A stretch of DNA of 64,000 nucleotides from positions 63,885-127,884 of the forward strand of contig BDDC01000072.1 of NCBI GenBank assembly GCA_001662425.1. The letters run 5' to 3'. The notes beneath the pieces are model-generated. The model saw only the letters and a program-made list of their open reading frames with translations. It was not told where the DNA came from and ran no database searches. Below, one piece after another: positions 1-11,500 of this stretch. The number at the start of each line of letters is the position of its first letter. Position 1 is the first letter of the stretch. The stretch is from Chlamydomonas sphaeroides (lineage: Eukaryota > Chlorophyta > Chlorophyceae > Chlamydomonadales > Chlamydomonadaceae). Position numbers and translations under genes: made by a program.

Positions 1-810
1 CAATGGGCTTGGTATGAAGTGACCCAGCAGCCGGGAGTCCGGAGCCTGCGGGGTACCTGGGTGCTTGGCGCTGCCCGATGGCTGTGGCTTGATGGGGCTC
101 TGGTAGAGGCGAGCTCGCGCTCCCATTGTCAGTGGTTGTGTTTGCCACCGGCGTCATGAGCAGTGCCGCACCAGCTTGACCGCCGACGTCGTCAAGCCGG
201 GGGCGGTGTGCCCCTTTGCCATTCATGTAAAGCATACATCGCGGCCTGGGATGGCTTAAGAGTCATCCGTCGAGCAGTTCGCTCAAACCCCGGTGCTCGC
301 GTGCCGATGCCAAGGCAGGATGGAGACCCTTCGCCTAGGCAGGAGGCCAGGCGTCAGCGACTGCGCCCAGGGCTGACCACGTCACGATCCAGGAGCCACC
401 GTCAGAACGCGCGCGAGGGCAATGCCGCAGCGCGGCAAGCAACGCCCACAACGGAGCCTCCCCCTTTGGCATGGGCCCTTGAGTACGTGGCGCGCGTCAG
501 GTGGCCGCGCCCCTGTCACGCACGCAACCGCAGCGCAGTGCCATCCCACACCAGCGGGTGTCGGTGGACCCGCCGGGCGCCCACACCCTTCTGCTGCTAT
601 CACTGGACTCCGGTCATCACACACGAAGTCCGCGCAGGTTGCTATGCAAGGATTAAGAGTTTAGTGTGGACCGGCGCGTCCGGATAGCCCGTACACACAT
701 GGCCGGCGCGCCATTCTTCCTTGCGTTGGTTTTGTACTACTATTATACTTATACTTATTTCTGAACACACCAAATCCTGGACCGCGGACCGCAACGATGG
801 CAGCCAGTAT

Positions 811-1242
811 GTGCCGGACATGAGGCGCTGGGGCGACAACGAGATGTAGGCAAGCGCCGGGGCAGGCCGGGGCCGGAACGCGCAGAGGGTGCAATACCGC
901 ACCGCAAGGGAGCCGGGGAGCAGCCTGGCGGCGATGGACGTGACCCAGTGGGCCCGTGCGTAGACCCACGGAAAGGCCGGAAAGGCTGGAAAGGCCGGAA
1001 AGGCGCCCGCCGGGCTCGCTCGGTTCCCTGCTTGCCATCGTGCCAGCCCTCTGGGCTCCAGTGCTTGCCAGCCCTCGGGGTTCCTAACGAACCTGCTGTC
1101 CTGTTGGCCGCAGTGCTTCACCAACGACACGGACACGCTGCGCGTGCATAAGGCCGCCGTGCTGCCGGCCACTGCCGCGGGCGCCGACGGCGGCGAGCTC
1201 ACCATCACGGCCAGGCCGCTGAGCACGGGCCTGGCCTGCGGG
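811..1242 (+). other. Candidate exons of an unrecognised plus-strand gene
   Basis: Two stretches read like real protein. The first, about 811-848, follows a CAG acceptor and encodes QYVPDMRRWGDNE before a GTAGGC donor-like site. The second, 1114-1242, follows a CAG acceptor and encodes a segment starting CFTNDTDTLRVHKAAV and ending PLSTGLACG at a GTGGGC donor-like site. The two do not join in a simple phase, so at least one exon or boundary is missing. I do not recognise the family. They could be remnants of a decayed gene or the edge of a gene extending left of the window. Confidence 0.25.
972..1008. repeat. 9-bp minisatellite, GGAAAGGCC-like
   Basis: About four imperfect copies of a 9-base unit (GGAAAGGCC/GGAAAGGCT) in tandem. 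It sits between the two candidate exons of the left region, consistent with intronic or intergenic DNA. Confidence 0.7.
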
Positions 1243-2581
1243 GTGGGCCGCGCCTCTGTGCTTGCTTGATCGCCGTGGTGGTGCTTGGGCAGCGTGGCCA
1301 GGGGGATTGGATGCAATGCTGTGGGTGCTGCGTCAATTGGAAGCCTACCATGTGACCTCACTTGTGGCGCTCCGGCGTTGACGCATCGCACGCCGGTCTG
1401 CGCTGCGGGGCGGGCCACAGTCGCAGCCCACGGCCCTGCGCATCGCCGCTGCTGCCGCATGCTGGGCCTGACTCGCGCCCATACGTGCCCGACGCCCATC
1501 CTGCCGCGGCCCCTGATATGCCGACGACCCGCGCTCAGCCGAGTGGGACGCTCAACTGGGAGAGCGGCCGCATCCACACCCGCAATAAGCGCGCGTTCAT
1601 GTGAGCCGGAGAAGTCGCCCGCTCCGGCTGGGCGGCGCTGGCGCAGCAGCTGTTCCGGAGCCCACGTGTGGTGGCGCTAGTGCTGCCACCGAGGCAGCGG
1701 CAGCAGCACACGCGACCTCAAGCCCGTTCGGGGCAAGTGGTCGGGGATGGCAAAAAGCCTTGGGGTCTGCACACAGGAGCCACACTCGCGCAGATGCAGT
1801 CCAACCGCACCACCAGCCGGCCTGCCGCAGACCACTGGACGCAGCCCACCACGCACGGCTCACCGCGTCGCACCGCAGCCGTCGTGCAGGGCCTGTCCCG
1901 TCTGTTGTCCGCCCTGGCGCGGGAGGGCTGTGAGGAGCTCGGCTGCGCAACGAGGGCTACGTATGTAAGGTTCTTCGTTTGCATGTACGGTATGTAGTTT
2001 CTGTCACCTAGTCAAGGCTATCACGCCGGCGGCCGCAGGCGGCTCGTCAGGCAGGACCCTGTGCCGGGCCTGGATGTCCTCCACCGCTGACACGCCCTCG
2101 CTCCACAGCGGCCGCTGCTCAGCTCCCGCTCGGCAACCACTCCCGCCGGCAGCAGGCCTCCCGCCCTGCAGCGGCCGCACCACTGCACCACTGCACAGGC
2201 GCCGCAGCCTCGCTCCTGCCCAGCCCCTCTGCAGCGCTCAGCCCGCTCCCCGCCGCGCACCCGCCGCCCAACACTCCGGCTGCTCACCCCGCAAGCCACT
2301 GCCGCTCGCACCCTGGCGACCGCCCCAACCGATTGCCCACCACAGCCCCCAGCCAAGCCACCATCACGGCCGCCGCCGCCGCCGCCGTCCCCCACCGCCC
2401 TCGCCTCAGCGCATGCCAGCATTGCCCGCCTCGCGCGTTGCCACCCTTCCGCCCCAGCCCGCCTTGCGCATCGACCCCGCGCCACCCTTCCCCCCTTTCT
2501 GCCGACGCCGGCCTCCCGCCTGCCCTCCTGCCTGACCGCCTCCCCTTCTTGCCCCTCCCCCATCCCGCCCCTGCCCCCGCC

Positions 2582-5500
2582 TTATCCCGTGTTGCGCATG
2601 CCCGCGGCGATGCCGTTGATGGTGATGAGCAGCGCGTCACGCAGCCGCTGGCTGTCGGGCGACTGCCGCAGCCGCCGCAGCACCTCCACCTGAGGGAGAG
2701 GGAGAGCGGGGAGGAGAGGGTCGAGGGTCCGGGAGGAGGGGAAAGTAATGGCAAGAGAATGAGTTGCTGTGTGACTGCAGGAGGGGGAGGCGGGCAGGCG
2801 AGGTGGGCAGGTGAGCACGCAGCCTGATAGCCTGGCTGCTCACTGGCAGGGCCTGCGCCTGTGGCCGCAGCCGCGGCCTTGCAGCAACCTTGTGCATCCT
2901 GCCGCCATTTTGCGGCCCCGCGCCAGCAGCCCTCGTACCCCATAATCATTCTATCTACGCGTCAACGAGTCGGCTCAATAGACAACATCAAACTGTCGGC
3001 TAAGATGCGAGGGCTGCCCCGCACGTGGCCTCAGCCCTCCTGCTCCTTTCGTACGACTTGCAGACTGATATCAAAGGAGATCATAATGGCTTCTTTCGAG
3101 GTTGGCAACCCACGGCAGTCCGGTCGCACCTGCAGGATGTTGATGGGGTCCACGTACGGGTTGCGCATGCCGATGAGCTTGCGCAGCGTGGGGTTGTTGT
3201 CGAGCAGCCGCTCGTGGCCCGTGACCTGGCGACGGCGGGGGCAGCGGGTTGGGCCAGTGCTTCAGCGGGTATGCCTCAAGATATGGCAGCTGTCCCTCCC
3301 GTGTTTGTTGGAAGCCACTCGCCCAAGCTGCGGTAGCTGCCACGACCATACGCACTGGATCATCGCCACGTCTGCTCCGCTTCCCCGAGCTGCTGGGACC
3401 GCCGGCGCCATCGGGCCCTGCCGCTGCATTCCCCCCCTCCTCTCCCCCTCCCCTCCCCCTCCTCCCGCAGCTGCCTGAGGGCCCCACCTTGAGCACGGCG
3501 CCCTGGCAGCGCTGCAGGCGGTCGCGCAGCTCCTGGCCCAGCCGCTTCTGGTCGGGGTCCTCCACCAGCACCTCGTCGTACAGCGCTGCGAGGAGGGATG
3601 GGCATGGGGAGAGGGAGGGCGCAGTGCAGGGTTTGGTCAAGGACGGGATGGGGCGCACGGCGAGGGGCGTGTCGGTTGACGTGCTGCGTTCGTTCACAGC
3701 TCGTTTCACGCCCAGTCTGATTTGGGTGCATCGGCGGCGGCGGCATATGCAGCGTGGCGTGGCGTGGCGTGGCGTGGCGTGACGTGACGTGGCGTGGCCG
3801 TGGCTTGCTCACCCGAGATGCGCGCGTCCGTCTTGGCGAGGATCATCTCGATGAGGTCCACCGTGGAGCCAAAGAAGGGCCACTCCTTGTACATGGCCTG
3901 CAGCGTGGGCAGGTGGCCCTGCGGGGAGAGAGGAGAGGGGGGCGGGGCGAGGCTTGGACGGGAGCGTGCGTCGCTGTGCTTTTGGGCAAGGCGGCGACGT
4001 GCACCGCTGCTGCTCCGGAGCGACAAACAAGCCAGCTCGCCCTCTGGCCGCACCTGCTGCATGGCGGCCATGAGCGCGTTGCCGATGCCCAGCCACGAGG
4101 GCAGGATGAGGCGGTTCTGCGTCCACGCGAAGATCCAGGGAATGGCGCGCAGCGTGGCGATGGAGGGGTCCTGTCGCCGCCGGGCGGGGCGCGAGCCTGC
4201 GCAGGAAAAGGCGTTTTGCGGCGTAGTTGTGGCGATGGCGGCCACAGAATACCGGTATGCTACGGAGGTCAGGACAGATGGACGGTGATGATCACACACA
4301 TTGACATGACAAAGCGCGAGCCCGCAAGCCTCGCCTCGGCCGACGGCCTGCTGACGACCAAGCGACGCCAGCGTCCCTGCCCTGGCCGCCCCGCCCCTGC
4401 CTGCCCCACCCCACCCACCAATGTTGAGGTTGCCCAGCTCCTCCTCGGGCGTGGCGTGCTTGAAGTACTTGATGAACAGCGGGTTGTGGTGCACGATGGC
4501 CCGGTAGCTGTCGCACGACAGGCGCGACAGCATCTCCATCACCTGCCGGGACCGGCGCCGGGGCGGGGCGGGGCGGCACACGAGATGAGAGGGCACGGAC
4601 ACCGGGTGGGCCACCCCAGGGAGGCCGGCAGCGCGTGTGAGGTCGGGTCGGCCGGGGCCGGCAGCAAGCCCCAGAGGGCAGCAGGGCCAGGAGCGCCCCG
4701 CGGCTGCGGCCCAGCTGCATGCAGGCCCTACCGCCGCAACCGCCCACCACACACCCTTATTTCTGAACACGCACGCTCGCACCGTGCGGTACTCCTCGCG
4801 CCGCGGCGGGCTGGGCGGCCGCATGGTGGCCAGCAGCACGGCGGTGGTGTACGTCTCCAGCTGGCTCAGCGCCACGCCGCTGATGCCGAACTTGGCCTAC
4901 GGCGGTGCGCGGGGAGGGGAGGGGAGGCAGAGAGGGACGCAGGAGGGCGATGGGGAGGGTAGGAGCTCATCCGCCGCGTTTCACCAGCTCGGCAACGGCG
5001 CCCGTGCCGTGTCCCTGCCGCCGGCGCGAGGCCGCCTGCGCCAACCCGCCTTGCTGCGCGGGCCTGGCTGCTAACCGAGCACGGCCGCAGCACGGTACTT
5101 GCGAGGACCCCCCACATGCACACAAGCTCACACCACACCCCGTTTCACACGTCAAGCAGCAACCCATGTCGGCCCCGGGCGCCGCACGCTCACCTGCACC
5201 ATCTCGCCCTGCTCGGTGATGCGGAACGAGCCCTCCACGGAGCCCGGCGGCTGGCTCTGGATGGCCAGGTGCGTGGGGCCGCCGCCGCGCCCCACCGTGC
5301 CGCCGCGGCCGTGGAAGAGCGTCAGCTTGACGCCGTGGGCCTTGGTCAGCGCCACCAGCTTCTCCTGGCACCTGGGCGCATGGGCAGGGAGAGGGAGGGA
5401 GCAACAGCGAGGGTGTTCCAGGTTCAAGTAGAACAAACAAGAGCCCACATGCGGCACAGCACGCCCCGGATAGAGTGGCGCGTTGGTGTCTTGAGCGCGC

Positions 5501-8500
5501 TGCCTCCAGCCCCACTGCTCACAGCGAACAAGGCGCGGTGCTATCCGCTCCGCCAGGCACCTGGCGCGCCGCCCACTGCGCAAAGTCGACTCCGACGCAG
5601 CGCTGCTGAGCAGGTGCAGGCCATGAACATTCCCCGCCCTCCCGCTCCCATCCGCCCCGCGCTCCATTCCCTCCTCCGCCCGCCTCACTTGTAGAGCGCC
5701 CAGTTGGCAGCCAGGCGGCCCGCGTCCTTGCCGCTGTCGCTGTAGCCCAGCATCACCTCCTGGCAGTCGCCGTGCGCGTCCTTCATGTGCGCCCGGTACC
5801 AGGGGTTGGATAGCAGCCGGGTCATGATATCGCCTGCCGCGTCCAGGTCCTGGCGGGAAGGGAGGCGGGAGGGATGTACCATGGGAGTAACGAACTAGTT
5901 GCGAACCTCGGCGGGAGGGAGGGGGATAATAATTTAGATACGATGGGTAGAGGTTGCAAGAGCAGTGTGGGGGAGCAGGAGGGCAGGCGGCCTGGTTGAC
6001 GACGACGGCGGGATGCAGTCGTGTGCCAGCAGGTGCGGGGGCGGCAGGCGTTGGGGCGCGCAGGCGGGAAGGTGGGGTGCAGCACGCAGCGCGTGCCGGC
6101 GGCCTGCCCTGCCCTGCCCCGGACCCTGTGCACCCCTGGCCCCGCAGCGCTTGCCCGCGGCCTGCCCTGCCCTGCCCCAGACGCCCCAGAGCCCCGCAGC
6201 CGCCCGCGCACCTCGAGCGTCTCAAACAGCGGCACCACGCGCAGCGACGCGGCGTCGTCCAGCACTCCGTTCACCTCGGCCGACACCTGCGGCCCAGCGG
6301 GCCAGGGAGGGCGGGGCACGCGCGGTGGGGAGGGCGTCGCTGGGCTGCGGTGGAGCCGCCCCGACGCACCATGCTGTCACGGCCACACCCGGCCGTACGC
6401 TGTTGCCGTACACGACACACTGCCGTACCTGCATGCGCGCCTCGCGCTGCAGCAGCTCCACGGCCATGACGTCGCTGGCGCCCTTGGTCATGGAGATGAC
6501 GTAGGCGCCCAGCGAGCCGCGGCCCAGCTGAGCGGCCACCTAGGGCCAAGGGGGGAGGTGGAGGCGGGGGGAGGAAAGGCGCTCAGGGTCCAGCCGGCAT
6601 GCCTGCCTCCACACGAACGCCACACCACGCCCTCGTCCCCCGCTCCCTCCCTCCGCCACCCTCATCCCTACCTAACGACGTCTCGGCGCCTCGCTGTGTG
6701 CGCCGCTGCCCTTCACACGAAACCCAACCCACACCGCACCCTGGCAACCCGCTCCAGCCCGCAGCCGCCCTCGTCGCCTCACCTTGAAGGTGTCCAGCAC
6801 CTCGCGGACCTCGGGCGTCATGGGCATGTCAGCCGGGATGAGCGGCCGCCGGCCCTGAGGGAAACGGGCGGGGGCGCAGAGGAGGTCGGTGCGCGCTGGT
6901 TTCCTGGGTTCCTGCGCGCGAGGCCCTCACTCTCGCAGCTTCCAGTGCCGACAGGCCCGGACCTACCTTGCTCACATCGCCCTGCTCACATCGCCCTGCT
7001 CACATCGCCCTGCTCCTGCTCCTGCCCTGCCCCCAGCCCCACCTGCAGCTCCTTGGTGAGCCACGCGATCTTCTCGTCCTCGCTCCACTCAAGGTAGCTG
7101 CCATACCCCAGGTAGCTCGTCACAGCGTCCAGCGCCTCCGCGTGGCGCGTGCTCTCCTGCGGGGGCCGGCGGCGGACGCGCACCACGCGTTGGGGAGCAG
7201 GCCGCCGTGTCAGCAACAACCAGGGCGTGACGCTGGCAGCGGCGCGCAGCCTCCTGCTCCCCCGCGGCCGGGTTGCACCGCCACCTTCCCACGTGACCAT
7301 GCAGTCGCCAACCGCAAACTACCAACCACCGCCTGTCGACGACCAACCGCCGGGCCAGCCCACCTGGCGCAGGTCCAGCTTCATGAGGCTCATGCCGAAG
7401 GTGTACACCCGGCGGATGAGGTCCAGCAGCCGGCCGTCGGCGATGGCGCCGCCGCCGCACTCCCACAGCGACCTGCGGCGGCACAGCGGGGCGGGCGGAC
7501 GGGTGGGCGGGCGGTGCCATGGGTGTCGGGGCCGCTCGCCGGACACACGCTGCGGGGCGCGGCACCTGATGCGTGCCGCAGACTGCGCCGCAGAACGCCC
7601 TCCGCAGCAGCGCCGCGCGTCCCAACGGCCCCGCGGCCTCGTATGATGATGCAAGCGTGCCACCTAAGTCAGCCCCTGGCCCCAGCGTAACCCCCCCACG
7701 CACCAGTAGCAGGCCATGAGCGGCTCCGCCAGCTCGTCCTCGTCCTCGAACCACATAGCGCCGCCCTCGCCCACAGTCGGCTCGCGGCCCGACAGCAGGT
7801 CCTCCATGCGCCGGCGCGTGGCGGCCAGCCGGTCGCGCACCTACGCCAGCGGGGCAGACGCCAGGGGTTCAGCCTCACTGCAAGGTAGCGCAGCGTGCAC
7901 GCTGCCGTGCCTCATCGCCGTGCTGTGCCACCGCTGCAGCGCCCCCGCGCTAGCGATGCCCCCGTCCCGGCAGCCCCGCCCGCGCCGCCGCGGGCCTGCA
8001 TCCGCAACCCAGCTCGCAACCCAGCTCGGCCCAGGCCCCCTCGCAGCCCAGGCCCCCTGGCGCCGCCCTCCACGCCCCGCCCCTACCGCAAGCCCCCCAG
8101 CCCCCACTCACGTGGCCCAGCACGATGCGGTAGGGGTGGAAGCCCGGGTGCTCGTGCATGCGCGCAAACGCCACCGCGCTCGTGTGCGTGCGCTGCGCCA
8201 TGAGGCTCTTGCGCATCAGCGTGGGGTCGGCCACGCCCGTGGCCGCGCGCTCCAGGCCCAGCGCCGAGCCGCTGCCGCTGGTGCCCTCCCGGAACGGCGT
8301 CAGCAGCTGCGGGCCGCCCACGTGCGGCGTGCTGGGCGGCAGCGTGCCCAGGTGCATGCGGTCGGGCGTGCCCGGGTCGGCGCCGGGCGACACGGGCGGC
8401 AGCTCGGCAGACAGCGTGGGCGCGGGCGCGACGGCGCCGCCGCCCGAGGCGCCGCTGGGCGCGGTGAGGAAGGGCGCCGGGATGGCGTCGGCGCCGCCGC

Positions 8501-11500
8501 CGGCGGGCGGGCTGGCGCCGGGCTCGCCCGAGTCGTCGGCGCCGTCGTACTCGAGCTCGCTGCCGCCCTCCACGTCCTGTGGCGGGGGTTGGGGGGAACG
8601 CAAGCAGGGGTACGGGTCGCGTAGGTCCCCACGAGAGCCCTGCCCAGCCGGCACAGCACGCCGGCCTGCCGGGCTCACGGCAGGCCTCCCGCCGTGTGCC
8701 ACATGCACAGCCAGGCCCCACAAGCACCGCCTCCGCCATCCGGCATTACATCACATGCTAATGTTTCCCACGCGCTTTTCTTGTGGGAGCCGCGCCGCAC
8801 CTGGCCCGGCAGGTCGTGCGGCACCGACACGTCGGCGGCGGTGTGGCTGCTCACTGGCTGCGTGCCCAGGATCATGCCGCCGGGAAAGGCAGCGCCCTCA
8901 CCGCCGCCCAGCACGCCGATGCCGCCGTCGGCCGAGGCGTTCTTGAGCGGCCGGTGCGAGCGCGGGAAGGCAAAGGCGTCCGTGTCGCCGCCCATGAGCG
9001 CAGCGGCGGCGTCCGCGGCCGCGTCCGCGGCGGCGGCGGCGGCCGAGCCGCCGTGCGAGGCGGCGTTAGCGGCGCCCTGAGGGGCAGGTAGTGGGGCGCA
9101 GCGAGCACATGGATCGGGCGCATTCGGGTGCTGGCCAAGCTGTGGCAATCCTGCACGTGTTTTCTTCCGAGTACCGTAGATGCCTGTTTGCACTGCCGCT
9201 CATTCCATGGCCCGCGGCCTCACCTTGCGGTGCGCTGCGGCGGCCTTGGCGCGCACGGCGCCCGCCTTCTTGCTGTGGCCCTCGGCGATGATGCGCCTGG
9301 CCATCTTCCAGATGGACGCAGAGCACTGGCTCATGGACAGCTGCGAGGACAGGCACACGGGGAGGCGCGTGCGCATACCAAGGAGTCGGGACTGAGCCAC
9401 GACTGAGGCCCCTCGGTGAACCCAACTCCGGCCCAACCCCCGCCCAACCCCAGTCCGTTCACCTAGGCCGCTCACGCTGGCGGCTGCCGCCACCAAGCAG
9501 GCCCGGTGCGCTCAACGCCCGGCCCAACCTCGCCCCTCCCGCACCCAGGCCGCGCACCTCGAAGCGCAGCGTGTCAATCTCGCGCAGGTACAGGTCCGCC
9601 GCCATCCAGCGAGCCAGCGCCGTCACGTGCTGCGTCACCTGGGGCCGGCCAAGGTGGGCCGAGGTGGGGGGTGCAGCCAGGGCAGCGTCAGCGAGCATGC
9701 GGCCGGCCCGGCCGCCAGCAAGACCGGCTGGGGGATGGGGCGGTGCTGCCGGGCGCTGGGCGCCACGACGCTTGAAGTCTGTTGGGCGGTGGGCCCTTAC
9801 TTTGGCGGTCACGTTGGGGTTGCCGTCGCGGTCGCCCCCCATCCAGGAGCCGAACTTGAACGGCGTCGCCTGCGTGCGGCACCCGAGGGGGCGCAAGCGG
9901 CCGCGCTGGTCAGGCGACAGGCGGCCCGTGCCAGACACAGAGCCCACCGCGTAGGCCTGCCGGCAGCAGGGGGCCACGCCATACCCAGCCCCGCGCCCCG
10001 TTCTCGCGTCCTTGCTTTATCCCGTCATCCACAGTCCTGCCCCCTCTCCGGCCCCCAGCCCCTCTCCTTGCCTGCAGCGGCAGGTCGTGGCCGGTGTGCT
10101 TCTTGAGCGCCGCGCTCAGGCGGCGCATGTACTGCGGCACCGCCGCCCACAGCGACTGCTCCACAATGTGCAGCCCGCCGCGAGCCTCTGTGGGGGCAGG
10201 GGGAGGTGCAGGAAAGGCGGAGCGGGAGCAGGGAAGGCGGAGGGCGTTGCAAGCGGGGTTAGGCAAAGGCCAGGAGGGCGGGATGGGGCGAGGCACGCGA
10301 AGGGCTGCACGCGAACCCCCAACCTAGTGCGGACCTCACGGGGCGCGTGAGGCCCGGGCCGAGGCGCCCAGGGCAGGCAGTGGCCGCAGGTGGGGTGCAG
10401 GTGTCGGGTGCTCCCTGGCGCGCCTGGCGCCCATGGCAGAGCGGAGGCGCCCGTCGGCCCAGCGCCGCCGCCGCTGCGTGCGCTGCGCTTCAATTAGCAG
10501 GGCGGCCAAGCTGTCTGGCGGGGGCAGCCCGGCAGCCCTGGTAATTGCAGCGCAGGGCCGGCAGCGGCCGCATCGCTGTACCTCAGCACCCGTGCTCCTC
10601 AACGCGCCCCCTTCCCTTCCTTTCCCCTCCGCCTCCCTCCCCCAGCCGCGCCGCCCACTCCCCTCCCTCCTCCCTCCCCTGTCTCTCCCGTCCTTCCCTC
10701 TCCAACCACTCCCTCCTCCTGGCCCCTCCCCCAGCCCCCCTCCCTCCTCCCGCCCCCGCCGCACCGTCCAGCGGCGTGGGCTTCTGGCGCCGCAGCTCGT
10801 CGGTCTGCCACAGGGCCGCCACCTCGCGCTGCAGCTCGCTCACAATGTTGCGCCGCTCCTCCGTCGTCAGGTCGGACCTGGGCGGTTGGGTTTGGGTTTG
10901 GGGGATTCGGGTTGGCCATGGGCAGGCGATTGACAAGTGCGGGCGTTGGGCAGCGGGCGCGGGGTGCGATGGCGGTGGCGGAGTCCGGGTCGCGGCGCCA
11001 GCGGCCCTCTCTTCGCAGCCACCGGTGCCCGATGCTGGCACACGGCAGGTACCCCGCACCGGGCGCGGCCGCCGCTTCTGGGGCCCTGGAGCGCAACCCG
11101 GGCCCAAGGCCCGCACCTGTCGTGCTGCTGCAGCAGCACCGCGATGCGGGCGTGCTTGTACTGCAGCGTGCGGCGGTTGACCTGGGGGGAGGGCCGGGCC
11201 GCACACGTCGGCAGGCGGGAGCTCCCTTCCCTGGTGCCTCCAAGAGCGGAGTCTGTTGGCCTCTTGGCCACCATCAGCAGCCCGCAGGGCGCTCGCCAGC
11301 TCCCGCGACCTTCCCCTGCCCCCCGCCAAGCCTCCATGCCCCGTACCCCGCGGACCCCAGGGCCCCCGCACACGGCCCTCGCCCGGCCGCCAGCCGCACA
11401 ACCCTGCACCCCCATGTTCCTCAACCCCCATGCCGGGCTTCCCCCTGCACACCCCCAAACCGCGCCACCGCTCCTCCTGCCTAGCTTTCCCATCCCTCCC

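Larger units (their letters stand above)
1..2581. other. Left intergenic region with no certain gene
   Basis: No recognisable conserved protein could be assembled here. Long open frames exist on both strands, but they overlap one another and have the Arg/Pro/Ala-rich composition expected from GC-rich noncoding DNA. Two short plus-strand stretches look more protein-like and are listed separately. The part from about 2030 to 2581 lies directly downstream of the PPC2 stop codon and is C-rich; it probably contains that gene's 3' UTR. No TTACA (reverse TGTAA) polyadenylation signal was spotted in it. Confidence 0.5.

Noticed and set aside
642..1577. 311-codon minus-strand open frame
   Set aside because: Arg/Pro/Ala-rich composition with no motif, overlapping better plus-strand candidates; typical chance frame in GC-rich DNA.
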